Both the position numbers and the translations under genes were made by a program. A DNA stretch of 64,000 nt from Episyrphus balteatus (taxonomy: Eukaryota; Arthropoda; Insecta; Diptera; Syrphidae): positions 80,662,867-80,726,866 of the forward strand of contig NC_079136.1 of NCBI RefSeq assembly GCF_945859705.1. Reading direction: 5' to 3'. Under the pieces are notes generated by a model, which saw only the letters and a program-made list of their open reading frames with translations, did no database searches and was not told where the DNA came from. This document shows, in pieces, positions 34,912 to 46,021 of this stretch. How positions within the stretch are numbered: position 1 is the first letter of the stretch; every line of letters begins with the position of its first letter.

Positions 34912-35136
34912 TTCAGAAAACTATATTTTGGTTCTTGTGGCAAAAACCTTGCTATCATACTATGTATAAACAAATTGTTTCACGATATAAGTCCGTAGAT
35001 ACATAAGATTGAGATTTATAACTTCGTCAGAAAAATTAAATATTTGCTATATATTGGGAAGACACACGTTTCTTATATGTAAACATTCCTGTATCAAGCT
35101 ATGAGTATTTTTAAATTATTTTTTATTAAACAATTA
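34912..35136. other. Short AT-rich spacer
   Basis: Nothing recognised between two TIR elements. Confidence 0.4.
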
Positions 35137-35751
35137 GGGGAAAGTGGCCTAAAATGGCCCTCCAAGGTAAAATGTCACATACTTGCTATGAATCGAAGAA
35201 TCGAACAAAATTAGAATGTTTTTTGATAACAATTCTTTAGTATATCTGGCAGCACCGACACAAGAAATTTTAGTAACTTCAAGTCATTATTTGATATTTG
35301 ACGAGTCAAACTGACTGTAACCATCTCATGAAGTATATCTAGTTTTTTTCGGTATAAAAACTTAAACAAAAGAACCCCAAATGAATAAAATGGCCTACTT
35401 AGTACTCGGGTAAAATGGCATACTGGACTGACGGTTTTGAATGGCTCACAGAAAAGCTGGGAAGAATTAGCACCACTTTTGAACACAAGTAGAAAAGGAG
35501 CTCGTTGACTATAATTTTGTTTTTAGATTCACGAATATTTGGATTAAGATGCATACCAGTATGCCATTTTACCCGCGTAAATTTGATCAGTAAAATTGGA
35601 AGACGTTTTGCAAATTAAATATTTACTTTAAATACTTTTTAGAACTTTTTTAACTCGTAAAGCAAAAAAAAGTAAAAGTAATTGATTTTTAATTTTTTTT
35701 TCGAGATTTGGAACATTTTTCTTAGGAGGGCCATTTTAGCCCACCTTCCTC
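35137..35751. mobile_element. TA-flanked TIR element with TAAAATGGCC motif
   Basis: The left end GGGGAAAGTGGCCTAAAATG (then GCCCTCC) pairs with the right end GGAGGGCCATTTTAGCCCAC (then CTTCCTC), with a few mismatches. TA lies at 35135-35136 and 35752-35753. A related motif is repeated inside as an inverted pair: GGGTAAAATGGCATACTGG near 35408 and CAGTATGCCATTTTACCC near 35555. No transposase frame. It sits about 80 bases upstream of the signal-peptide exon, so it may lie in that gene's promoter region. Confidence 0.72.
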
Positions 35752-35786
35752 TAATTAATACATTTAAAAAAATATATTTCAAAATA

Positions 35787-35831
35787 CAATAAAAGGCAAA
35801 TGTGAGCGAGTGTTTAGTATTATTTATCATC
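35787..35831 (+). promoter_or_regulatory. Possible core promoter of the signal-peptide exon
   Basis: A TATA-like CAATAAAAGG (about 35787) lies roughly 45 bases before the ATG at 35832, with AGTGTTTAG at a plausible start position. Weak on its own; it is supported only by the exon that follows. Confidence 0.25.
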
Positions 35832-35892
35832 ATGAAGTTTCTTTGTATCGTTGTGGCACTTGTTTTTCTAGCAATTCAGCTTGTAAGTTCAG
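35832..35892 (+). CDS. Candidate first exon of a small secreted peptide gene
   Basis: The ATG at 35832 opens a textbook signal peptide, MKFLCIVVALVFLAIQLVSS: positive N-end, hydrophobic core, small residues at the likely cleavage site. Two consensus donors follow closely, GTAAGT at 35883 and GTAAGT at 35893. The second leaves a 61-nt coding exon ending in phase 1. Many insect antimicrobial and other secreted peptides have just such a short first exon, but the mature peptide is not visible here, so no family can be named. Reading past the donor runs straight into the 27-bp satellite (from 35926), which would then lie in intron 1. I find no exon 2 in the window. It could be a gene broken by the satellite. 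Confidence 0.5.
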
Positions 35893-35925
35893 GTAAGTTA
35901 GATTGTGGAAAAGCCAGTTTTCATA

Positions 35926-37140
35926 AAAGTGACGCCCGCATCAGTTTTCACAAAAGTGACGCCCGCGTCAGTTTGCACAAAAGTGACGCCCGAGTCCGTT
36001 TGCATAAAAGTGACGCCCACGTTAGTTTTCACAAAAGTGACGCCCGCGTTAGTTTACACAAAAGTGACGCCTGCGTCAATTTGCACAAAAGTGACGCCTG
36101 CGTCAATTTGCACAAAAGTGACGCCCGCGTTAGTTTTCACAAAAGTGACGCCCGCGTCAGTTTACACCAAAGTGACGCCCGCGTCAGTTTGCACTAAAGT
36201 GAGGCCCGCGTCAGTTTGCATAAAAGTGACGCCCGCGTTAGTTTTCACAAAAGTGACACCCGCGTCAGTTTGCATAAAAGTGACGCCCGCGTTAGTTTTC
36301 ACAAAAGTGACGCCCGCGTCAGTTTGCATAAAAGTGACGCCCGCGTCAGTTTGCCCGCATCAGTGACGCCCGCATCAGTTTGCATAAAAGTGACGCCCGC
36401 GTCAGTTTTCATAAAAGTGACGCCCGCGTCAGTTTCACTAAAGTGACGCCCGTGTCAGTTTGCACAAAAGTGACGCCCGCGTCAGTTTTCATAAAAGTGA
36501 CGCCCGCGTCAGTTTGCACAAAAGTGACGCCCGCGTCAGTTTGCATAGAAGTGACGCCCACGTTAGTTTTCACAAAAGTGACGCCCGCATCAGTTTGCAT
36601 AAAAGTGACGCAGGCGTCAGTTTGCCCGCATCAGTGACGCCCGCATCAGTTTGCATATAAGTGACGCCCGTGTCAGTTTGCACAAAAGTGACGCCCGCGT
36701 CAGTTTGCATAGAAGTGACGCCCACGTTAGTTTTCACAAAAGTGACGCCCGCATCAGTTTGCATAAAAGTGACGCAGGCGTCAGTTTGCCCGCATCAGTG
36801 ACGCCCGCATCAGTTTGCATAAAAGTGACGCCCGTGTCAGTTTGCACAAAAGTGACGCCCGCGTCAGTTTTACAAAAGTGACGCCCGTGTCAGTTTGCAC
36901 AAAAGTGACGCCCGTGTCAGTTTTCATAAAAGTGACGCCCGCGTCAGTTTACACAAAAGTGACGCCCGCGTCAGTTTGCACAAAAGTGAAGCCCGCGTCA
37001 GTTTTCATAAAAGTGACGCCCGCGTCAGTTCCACAAAAGTCACGCCCGTGTCAGTTTTCACAAAAGTGACTCCCGCGTCAGTTTTCACAAAAGTAACGCC
37101 CGCGTCAGTTTGCACAAAAGTGACGCCCGCGTCAGTTTTA
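35926..37140 (+). repeat. 27-bp minisatellite, sub-family B block 1 (about 45 units)
   Basis: Units of 27 bp: core TGACGCCCGCGTCA (TGACGC and GCGTCA are complementary) followed by GTTTGCACAAAAG. Some units vary by insertion, for example GCCCGCATCAGTGACGCCCG near 36353, 36626 and 36788. The unit length is a multiple of three and open in several frames, giving (HKSDARVSL)n and (KVTPASVCT)n frames that are artefacts. Confidence 0.93.
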
Positions 37141-37371
37141 ACATGGAAGATGAGCTTTTTAAAAATCTAACAATGTGCAAAGCGTAAGCCCATGACACAA
37201 GCTAGCATTTGGCATCACTGCCAAAAATTTCTCTCAAGCGGTTTAGCTTCCAGGAGCGTTCAAAGGTTCGGGGATTTTTCGAAAAAAAAAAACAATTTAC
37301 CCGAACTTTCAAACTGGATTTTCTCGGAATTTTGAAAAAAATCCAAAAACCCGATTATACCACTATCGGTA
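37141..37371 (+). repeat. Satellite spacer copy S1
   Basis: A non-tandem segment from ACATGGAAGATGAGC to CCACTATCGG, containing GCATCACTGCCAAAAATTTC and TTTTCTCGGAATTTTG. The same sequence recurs at 38400-38674, 40430-40660, 40960-41110, 42340-42583, 44260-44504 and 45550-45780. It is part of the higher-order repeat and non-coding. Confidence 0.85.
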
Positions 37372-38144
37372 AAAGTGACGCCCGCGTCATTTTTACAAAA
37401 AGTGACGCCCGTGTCATTCTTACAAAAAGAGACGCCCGCGTCATTCTTACAAAAAGTGACGCACGCGTCATTATTACAAAAAGTGACGCCCGCGTCATTT
37501 TTACGAAAAGTGACGCTTGCGTCATTTTTACGAAAAGTGACGCTTGCGTCATTCTTACGAAAAGTGACGCTTGCGTCATTCTTACAAAAAGTGACGCCCG
37601 CGTCATTTTTACAAAAAGTGACGCCCGCGTCATTCTTACGAAAAGTGACGCCCGCGTCATTTTTACAAAAAGTGACGCCCGCGTCATTCTTACGAAAAGT
37701 GACGCCCGCGTCATTTTTACGAAAAGTGACGCCCGTGTCATTTTTACAAAAAGTGACGCACGCATCATTCTTACAAAAAGTGACGCACGCTTCATTTTTA
37801 CGAAAAGTGACGCCCGCGTCATTCTTACAAAAAGAGACGCGCGCGTCATTCTTCCAAAAATGACGCACGCGTCATTAGTACAAAAAGTGACGCCCGCGTC
37901 ATTTTTACGAAAAGTGATGCTTGCGTCATTTTTATGAAAAGTGACGCTTGCGTCATTCTTACAAAAAGTGACGCCTACGTCATTCTTACGAAAAGTGACG
38001 CGCGCATCATTCTTACAAAAAAAGACGCGCGAGTCTTTTTTACAAAAAGTGACGCCCGCGTCATTCCTACAAAAAGTGACGCCCGCGTCATTCTTACAAA
38101 AAGTGACGCACGCGTCATTCTTACGAAAAGTGACGCGCGCGTAA
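37372..38144 (+). repeat. 27-bp minisatellite, sub-family C block 1
   Basis: Same palindromic core as sub-family B but followed by TTCTTACAAAAAG, with ACGAAAAG and TTGCGTCA variants. The block is flanked by direct repeats of TATACCACTATCGG (37356-37369 and 38148-38161). Long frames on both strands (SDARVILTK)n are artefacts. Confidence 0.93.
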
Positions 38145-38674
38145 TTATATACCACTATCGGGTAGCTGAGAATATAAGCTTTCATATGGCACCACTGCCA
38201 TGTCTCTAGGTCAAAGCGTTCAGCTCCCAGAAGCTTTTTCGCACCCCCAACTTCCAACGCCTATATCTCGGGATTTTGAAAAAGGGTTAAAAAAATTTTT
38301 TTGATACCCAAAGATAACGGGGACTCTAACCTACATTTGGGTACAACTCCCATCACTGTAGGTCCACGGGTTCTCAAACTGGGAGAACTTAAAGGTTAAA
38401 AAAGAAGTTAAGCCCGATGCTGAAAAAATAGGCATGATTTGGCGGTTTAACATTTAAGATGAGCTTTTTAAAAATCTAACAATGTGCAAAGCGTAAGCCC
38501 ATGACACAAGCTAGCATTTGGCATCACTGCCAAAAATTTCTCTCAAGCGGTTTAGCTTCGAGGAGCGTTCAAAGGTTCGGGGATTTTTCGAAAAAAACAT
38601 TTTACCCGAACTTTCAAACTGGATTTTCTCGGAATTTTGAAAAAAATCCAAAAACCCGATTATACCACTATCGG
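38145..38674 (+). repeat. Satellite spacer copy S2 (long form)
   Basis: The fullest spacer form. It starts at CCACTATCGGGTAGCTGAG and includes CCAACGCCTATATCTCGGG and ACAACTCCCATCACTGTAGG. It then passes into the S1-type part (AAGATGAGC...CCACTATCGG). The two halves resemble each other (CACTGCCA, AGCGTTCA, CTCGGGATTTTGAAAAA / CTCGGAATTTTGAAAAA), so the spacer may be an old dimer. Confidence 0.85.
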
Positions 38675-39480
38675 TAAAAGTGACGCCCGCGTCATTTTTA
38701 CAAAAAGTGACGCCCGCGTCATTCTTACAAAAAGAGACGCCCGCGTCATTCTTACAAAAAGTGACGCACGCGTCATTATTACAAAAAGTGACGCCCGCGT
38801 CATTTTTACGAAAAGTGACGCTTGCGTCATTCTTACGAAAAGTGACGCTTGCGTCATTCTTACAAAAAGTGACGCCCACGTCATTTTTACAAAAAGTGAC
38901 GCCCGCGTCATTCTTACGAAAAGTGACGCCCGCGTCATTTTTACAAAAAGTGACGCCCGCGTCATTCTTACGAAAAGTGACGCCCGCGTCATTTTTACGA
39001 AAAGTGACGCCCGTGTCATTTTTACAAAAAGTGACGCACGCATCATTCTTACAAAAAGTGACGCACGCTTCATTTTTACGAAAAGTGACGCCCGCGTCAT
39101 TCTTACAAAAAGAGACGCGCGCGTCATTCTTACAAAAAGTGACGCACGCGTCATTAGTACAAAAAGTGACGCCCGCGTCATTTTTACGAAAAGTGATGCT
39201 TGCGTCATTCTTATGAAAAGTGACGCTTGCGTCATTCTTACAAAAAGTGACGCCTACGTCATTCTTACGAAAAGTGACGCGCGCATCATTCTTACAAAAA
39301 GTGACGCGCGAGTCATTTTTACAAAAAGTGACGCCCGCGTCATTCCTACAAAAAGTGACGCCCGCGTCATTCTTACAAAAAGTGACGCACGCGTCATTCT
39401 TACGAAAAGTGACGCGCGCGTCATTCTTACAAAAAGTGACGCCCGCGTCATTCTTACAAAACTTGACGCCGGCGTCATTC
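38675..39480 (+). repeat. 27-bp minisatellite, sub-family C block 2
   Basis: Nearly unit-for-unit the same order of variants as block C1, including the variant ACGCACGCTTCATT and the GAGACGC units, so the two blocks descend from one by duplication. It runs without a spacer into sub-family B at about 39481 (CATTGTGCAAAGTGAAGC). Confidence 0.9.
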
Positions 39481-40429
39481 ATTGTGCAAAGTGAAGCCCG
39501 CGTCAGTTTGCATAAAAGTGACGCCCGCGTTAGTTTTCACAAAAGTGACACCCGCGTCAGTTTGCATAAAAGTGACGCCCGCGTTAGTTTTCACAAAAGT
39601 GACGCCCGCGTCAGTTTGCATAAAACTGACGCCTGCGTCAGTTTGCACAAAAGTGAAGCCCGCGTCAGTTTGCACAAAAGTGACGCCCGCGTCAGTTTGC
39701 ATAGAAGTGACGCCCACGTTAGTTTTCACAAAAGTGACGCCCGCATCAGTTTGCATAAAAGTGACGCCCGCGTCAGTTTGCCCGCATCAGTGACGCCCGC
39801 GTCAGTTTTCACAAAAGTGACGCCCGCGTCAGTTTGCACAAAAGTGACGCCCGCGTCAGTTCGCACAAAAGTGATGCCCGCGTCAGTTTGCACAAAAGTG
39901 ACGCCCGCGTCAGTTTGCACATAAGTGACGCCCGCGTCAGTTTGCACAAAAGTGACGCCCACGTCAGTTTGCACAAAAGTGACGCCTGCGTTAGCTTTCA
40001 CAAAAGTGACGCCCGCGTCAGTTTTACAAAAGTGACGCCCGTGTCAGTTTGCACAAAAATGACGCCCGTGTCAGTTTTCATAAAAGTGACGCCCGCGTCA
40101 GTTTGCACAAAAGTGACGCCCACGTCAGTTTGCACAAAAGTGACGCCTGCGTCAGTTTGCACAAAAGTGACGCCCGCGTCAGTTTACACAAAAGTGACGC
40201 CCGCGTCAGTTTGCACAAAAGTGAAGCCCGCGTCAGTTTGCATAAAAGTGACGCCCGCGTCAGTTTGCACAAAAGTGACGCCCGCGTCAGTTTTCATAAA
40301 AGTGACGCCCGCGTCAGTTCCACAAAAGTCACGCCCGTGTCAGTTTTCACAAAAGTGACTCCCGCGTCAGTTTTCACAAAAGTAACGCCCGCGTCAGTTT
40401 GCACAAAAGTGACGCCCGCGTCAGTTTTA
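39481..40429 (+). repeat. 27-bp minisatellite, sub-family B block 2
   Basis: Repeats the arrangement of block B1, including its distinctive end: CCACAAAAGTCACGCCC, GTGACTCCCG, AAGTAACGCCC, then TCAGTTTTAACATGGAAG. This shows a segmental duplication of B plus spacer. Confidence 0.9.
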
Positions 40430-41110
40430 ACATGGAAGATGAGCTTTTTAAAAATCTAACAATGTGCAAAGCGTAAGCCCATGACACAAGCTAGCATTTG
40501 GCATCACTGCCAAAAATTTCCCTCAAGCGGTTTAGCTTCCAGGAGCGTTCAAAGGTTCGGGGATTTTTCGAAAAAAAAAACAATTTACCCGAACTTTCAA
40601 ACTGGATTTTCTCGGAATTTTGAAACAAATCCAAAAACCCGATTATACCACTATCGGGTAGCTGAGAATATAAGCTTTCATATGGCACCACTCCCATGTC
40701 TCTAGGTCAAAGCGTTCAGCTCCCAGAAGCTTTTTCGCACCCCCAACTTCCAACGCCTATATCTCGGGATTTTGAAAAAGGGTAAAAAATTTTTTTTTGA
40801 TACCCAAAGATAACGGGGACTCTAACCTACATTTGGGTACAACTCCCATCACTGTAGGTCCACGGGTTCTCAAACTGGGAGAACTTAAAGGTTAAAAAAG
40901 AAGTTAAGCCCGATGCTGAAAAAATAGGCATGATTTGGCGGTTTAACATTTAAGATGAGCTTTTTAAAAATCTAACAATGTGCAAAGCGTAAGCCCATGA
41001 CACAAGCTAGCATTTGGCATCACTGCCAAAAATTTCTCTCAAGCGGTTTAGCTTCGAGGAGCGTTCAAAGGTTCGGGGATTTTTCGAAAAAAACATTTTA
41101 CCCGAACTAA
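40430..41110 (+). repeat. Satellite spacer copy S3, with unoccupied array site
   Basis: Contains an S1-type part followed directly by an S2-type part, joined at a single TATACCACTATCGG (40644-40657), with no 27-bp array between them. It therefore represents the site without array C. It continues through the S2 part and a second S1-type part, truncated at CCCGAACTAAC before the next array. Confidence 0.85.
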
Positions 41111-42288
41111 CTTTTTACAAAAAGTGACGCCCGCGTCATTCTTACAAAAAGAGACGCCCGAGTCATTCTTACAAAAAGTGACGCACGCGTCAATATTACA
41201 AAAAGTGACGCCCGCGTCATTTTTACGAAAAGTGACGCTTGCGTCATTCTTACGAAAAGTGACGCTTGCGTCATTCTTACAAAAAGTGACGCCCGCGTCA
41301 TTCTTACGAAAAGTGACGCGCGCATCATTCTTACAAAAAGTGACGCGCGCGTCATTTTTACAAAAAGTGACGCCCGCGTCATTCTTACGAAAAGTGACGC
41401 CCGCGTCATTTTTACGAAAAGTGACGCCCGTGTCATTTTTACAAAAAGTGACGCACTCATCATTCTTACAAAAAGTGACGCACGCTTCATTTTTACGAAA
41501 AGTGACGCCCGCGTCATTCTTACAAAAAGAGACGCGCGCGTCATTCTTACAAAAAGTGACGCACGCGTCATTAGTACAAAAAGTGACGCCCGCGTCATTT
41601 TTACGAAAAGTGACGCACGCGTCATTCTTACGAAAAGTGACGCCCGCGTCATTCTTACAAAAAGTGACGCACGCGTCATTCTTACGAAAAGTGACGCGCG
41701 CGTCATTCTTACAAAAAGTGACGCCCGCGTCATTCTTACAAAAAGTGACGCTCGCGTCATTCTTACGAAAAGTGACGCACGCCTCATTCTTACAAAAAGT
41801 GACGCCCGCGTCATTCTTACAAAAAGTGACGCCCGCGTCATTCTTACAAAAAGAGACGCCCGCGTCATTCTTACAAAAAGTGACGCACGCGTCATTAGTA
41901 CAAAAACTGACGCCCGCGTCATTTTTACGAAAAGTGATGCTTGCGTCATTCTTATGAAAAGTGACGCTTGCGTCATTCTTACAAAAAGTGACGCCCACGT
42001 CATTTTTACAAAAAGTGACGCGCGCATCATTCTTACAAAAAGTGACGCGCGCGTCATTTTTACAAAAAGTGACGCCCGCGTCATTCCTACAAAAAGTGAC
42101 GCACGCGTCATTAGTACAAAAAGTGACGCCCGCGTCATTCTTACAAAAAGTGATGCTTGCGTCATTCTTATGAAAAGTGACGCTTGCGTCATTCTTACAA
42201 AAAGTGACGCCCACGTCATTCTTACGAAAAGTGACGCGCGCGTCATTCTTACAAAAAGTGACGCCCGCGTCATTCTTACGAAAAGTGA
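41111..42288 (+). repeat. 27-bp minisatellite, sub-family C block 3
   Basis: About 44 sub-family C units. It ends in mid-unit (AAAAGTGA) where GAGAACTTAAAGG of the spacer begins, at a short shared GAGA. Confidence 0.9.
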
Positions 42289-42583
42289 GAGAACTTAAAG
42301 GTTAAAAAAGAAGTTAAGCCCGATGCTGAAAAAATAGGCATGATTTGGCGGTTTAACATTTAAGATGAGCTTTTTAAAAATCTAACAATGTGCAAAGCGT
42401 AAGCCCATGACACAAGCTAGCATTTGGCATCACTGCCAAAAATTTCTCTCAAGCGGTTTAGCTTCGAGGAGCGTTCAAAGGTTCGGGGATTTTTCGAAAA
42501 AAACATTTTACCCGAACTTTCAAACTGGATTTTCTCGGAATTTTGAAAAAAATCCAAAAACCCGATTATACCACTATCGGTAA
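42289..42583 (+). repeat. Satellite spacer copy S4 (short form)
   Basis: Lacks the S2 half up to GGGAGAACTTAAAGG. Otherwise as the S1-type spacer, ending CCACTATCGGT. Confidence 0.85.
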
Positions 42584-44208
42584 AAGTGACGCCCGCGTCA
42601 TTTTTACAAAAAGTGACGCCCGCGTCATTCTTACAAAAAGAGACGCCCGCGTCATTCTTACAAAAAGTGACGCACGCGTCATTATTACAAAAAGTGACGC
42701 CCGCGTCATTTTTACGAAAAGTGACGCTTGCGTCATTCTTACGAAAAGTGACGCTTGCGTCATTCTTACAAAAAGTGACGCCCGCGTCATTTTTACAAAA
42801 AGTGACGCCCGCGTCATTCTTACGAAAAGTGACGCCCGCGTCATTTTTACAAAAAGTGACGCCCGCGTCATTCTTACGAAAAGTGACGCCCGCGTCATTT
42901 TTACGAAAAGTGACGCCCGTGTCATTTTTACAAAAAGTGACGCACGCATCATTCTTACAAAAAGTGACGCACGCTTCATTTTTACGAAAAGTGACGCCCG
43001 CGTCATTCTTACAAAAAGGGACGCACGCGTCATTAGTACAAAAACTGACGCCCGCGTCATTTTTACGAAAAGTGACGCCCGCGTCATTCTTACGAAAAGT
43101 GACTCGCGCGTCATTCTTACAAAAAGTGACGCCCGCGTCATTTTTACGAAAAGTGACGCGCGCGTCATTCTTACTAAAAGTGACGCGCGCGTCATTCTTA
43201 CAAAAAGTGACGCCCGCGTCATTTTTACGAAAAGTGACGCTTGCGTCATTCTTACGAAAAGTGACGCTTGCGTCATTCTTACGAAAAGTGACGTGCGCGT
43301 CATTCTTACTAAAAGTGACGTGCGCGTCATTCTTACAAAAAGTGACGCCCGCTTCATTCTTACGAAAAGTGACGCACGCCTCATTCTTACAAAAAGTGAC
43401 GCCCGCGTCATTCTTACAAAAAGTGACGCTCGCGTCATTCTTACGAAAAGTGACGCACGCCTCATTCTTACAAAAAGTGACGCCCGCGTCATTCTTACAA
43501 AAAGTGACGCTCGCGTCATTCTTACGAAAAGTGACGCGCGCGTCATTCTTACAAAAAGTGACGCTCGCGTCATTCTTACGAAAAGTGACGCACGCCTCAT
43601 TCTTACAAAAAGTGACGCCCGCGTCATTCTTACAAAAAGTGACGCTCGCGTCATTCTTACGAAAAGTGACGCACGCCTCATTCTTACAAAAAGTGACGCC
43701 CGCGTCATTCTTACAAAAAGTGACGCCCGCGTCATTCTTACAAAAAGAGATGCCCGCGTCATTCTTACAAAAAGTGACGCACGCGTCATTAGTACAAAAA
43801 CTGACGCCCGCGTCATTTTTACGAAAAGTGATGCTTGCGTCATTCTTATGAAAAGTGACGCTTGCGTCATTCTTACAAAAAGTGACGCCCACGTCATTTT
43901 TACAAAAAGTGACGCGCGCATCATTCTTACAAAAAGTGACGCGCGCCTCATTTTTACAAAAAGTGACGCCCGCGTCATTCCTACAAAAAGTGACGCACGC
44001 GTCATTAGTACAAAAAGTGACGCCCGCGTCATTCTTACAAAAAGTGATGCTTGCGTCATTCTTATGAAAAGTGACGCTTGCGTCATTCTTACAAAAAGTG
44101 ACGCCCACGTCATTCTTACGAAAAGTGACGCGCGCATCATTCTTACAAAAAGTGACGCGCGCGTCATTCTTACAAAAAGTGACGCCCGCGTCATTCTTAC
44201 GAAAAGTG
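42584..44208 (+). repeat. 27-bp minisatellite, sub-family C block 4 (longest, about 60 units)
   Basis: Starts with the same unit order as blocks C1 and C2, then has extra internal amplifications of variants with CGCACGCCTCATTCTTAC and CGCTCGCGTCATTCTTAC in alternating order. Ends at the same AAAAGTGA/GAGAACTT junction as C3. Confidence 0.9.
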
Positions 44209-44504
44209 AGAGAACTTAAATGTTAAAAAAGAAGTTAAGCCCGATGCTGAAAAAATAGGCATGATTTGGCGGTTTAACATTTAAGATGAGCTTTTTAAAA
44301 ATCTAACAATGTGCAAAGCGTAAGCCCATGACACAAGCTAGCATTTGGCATCACTGCCAAAAATTTCTCTCAAGCGGTTTAGCTTCGAGGAGCGTTCAAA
44401 GGTTCGGGGATTTTTCGAAAAAAACATTTTACCCGAACTTTCAAACTGGATTTTCTCGGAATTTTGAAAAAAATCCAAAAACCCGATTATACCACTATCG
44501 GTAA
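44209..44504 (+). repeat. Satellite spacer copy S5 (short form)
   Basis: Essentially identical to S4, with the same start inside GAGAACTTAAA and the same end at CCACTATCGGT. Confidence 0.85.
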
Positions 44505-45324
44505 AAGTGACGCCCGCGTCATTTTTACAAAAAGTGACGCCCGCGTCATTCCTACAAAAAGTGACGCCCGCGTCATTCTTACAAAAAGTGACGCACGCGT
44601 CATTCTTACGAAAAGTGACGCGCGCGTCATTCTTACAAAAAGTGACGCCCGCGTCATTCTTACAAAACTTGATGCCGGCGTCATTCTTACAAAAGTGACG
44701 GGCGCGTCATTTTTACGAAAAGTGACGCCCGCGTCATTCTTACGAAAAGTGACTCGCGCGTCATTCTTACAAAAAGTGACGCCCGCGTCATTTTTACGAA
44801 AAGTGACGCACGCGTCATTCTTACTAAAAGTGACACGCGCGTCATTCTTACAAAAAGTGACGCCCGCGTCATTTTTACGAAAAGTGACGCTTGCGTCATT
44901 CTTACGAAAAGTGACGTGCGCGTCATTCTTACTAAAAGTGACGCGCGCGTCATTCTTACAAAAAGTGACGCCCGCGTCATTCTTACGAAAAGTGACGCAC
45001 GCCTCATTCTTACAAAAAGTGACGCCCGCGTCATTCTTACAAAAAGTGACGCTCGCGTCATTCTTACGAAAAGTGACGCACGCCTCATTCTTACAAAAAG
45101 TGACGCCCGCGTCATTCTTACAAAAAGTGACGCTCGCGTCATTCTTACGAAAAGTGACGCGCGCGTCATTCTAACAAAAAGTGACACCCGCGTCATTCTT
45201 ACGAAAAGTGACTCGCGCGTCATTTTTACGAAAAGTGACGCCCGCGTCATTCTTACGAAAAGTGACTCGCGCGTCATTCTTACAAAAAGTGACGCCCGCG
45301 TCATTTTTACGAAAAGTGACGCGC
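44505..45324 (+). repeat. 27-bp minisatellite, sub-family C block 5
   Basis: About 30 units, including one shortened unit near 44693 (ACAAAAGTGACGGGCGCGTC). Ends at GTGACGCG where the spacer CGTTCAGCTCCC begins, again at a few shared bases. Confidence 0.9.
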
Positions 45325-45780
45325 GTTCAGCTCCCAGAAGCTTTTTCGCACCCCCAACTTCCAACGCCTATATCTCGGGATTTTGAAAAAGGGTACAAAA
45401 ATTTTTTTGATACCCAAAGATAACGGGGACTCTAACCTACATTTGGGTACAACTCCCATCACTGTAGGTCCACGGGTTCTCAAACTGGGAGAACTTAAAG
45501 GTTAAAAAAGAAGTTAAGCCCGATGCTGATAATAGGCATGATTTGGCGGTTTAACATGGAAGATGAGCTTTCTAAAAATCTAACAATGTGCAAAGCGTAA
45601 GCCCATGACACAAGCTAGCATTTGGCATCACTGCCAAAAATTTCTCTCAAGCGGTTTAGCTTCGAGGAGCGTTCAAAGGTTCGGGGATTTTTCGAAAAAA
45701 AACATTTTACCCGAACTTTCAAACTGGATTTTCTCGGAATTTTGAAAAAAATCCAAAAACCCGATTATACCACTATCGGT
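45325..45780 (+). repeat. Satellite spacer copy S6
   Basis: Starts inside the S2 half (GTTCAGCTCCCAGAAGC) and runs to CCACTATCGGT. It contains the ACATGGAAGATGAGC form seen in S1 and S3. Confidence 0.85.
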
Positions 45781-46019
45781 AAAAGTGACGCCCGCGTCAT
45801 TTTTACAAAAAGTGACGCCCGCGTCATTCTTACAAAAAGTGACGCCCGCGTCATTCTTACAAAAAGTGACGCACGCGTCATTTTTACGAAAAGTGACGCC
45901 CGCGTCATTCTTAGAAAAAGAGACGCCCGCGTCATTCTTACAAAAAGTGACGCACGCGTCATTATTACAAAAAGTGACGCCCGCGTCATTTTTACGAAAA
46001 GTGACGCTTGCGTCATTCT
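45781..46019 (+). repeat. 27-bp minisatellite, sub-family C block 6 (end of system)
   Basis: About nine units. It stops after CGTCATTCTTA, directly against a truncated copy of the TIR element first seen at 33802. Confidence 0.9.
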
Positions 46020-46021
46020 TA

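Noticed and set aside
37372..46019. CRISPR-like repeat/spacer reading of the 27-bp arrays
   Set aside because: The variable positions are point variants of a tandem repeat, not unique spacers, and no cas-like genes are present.
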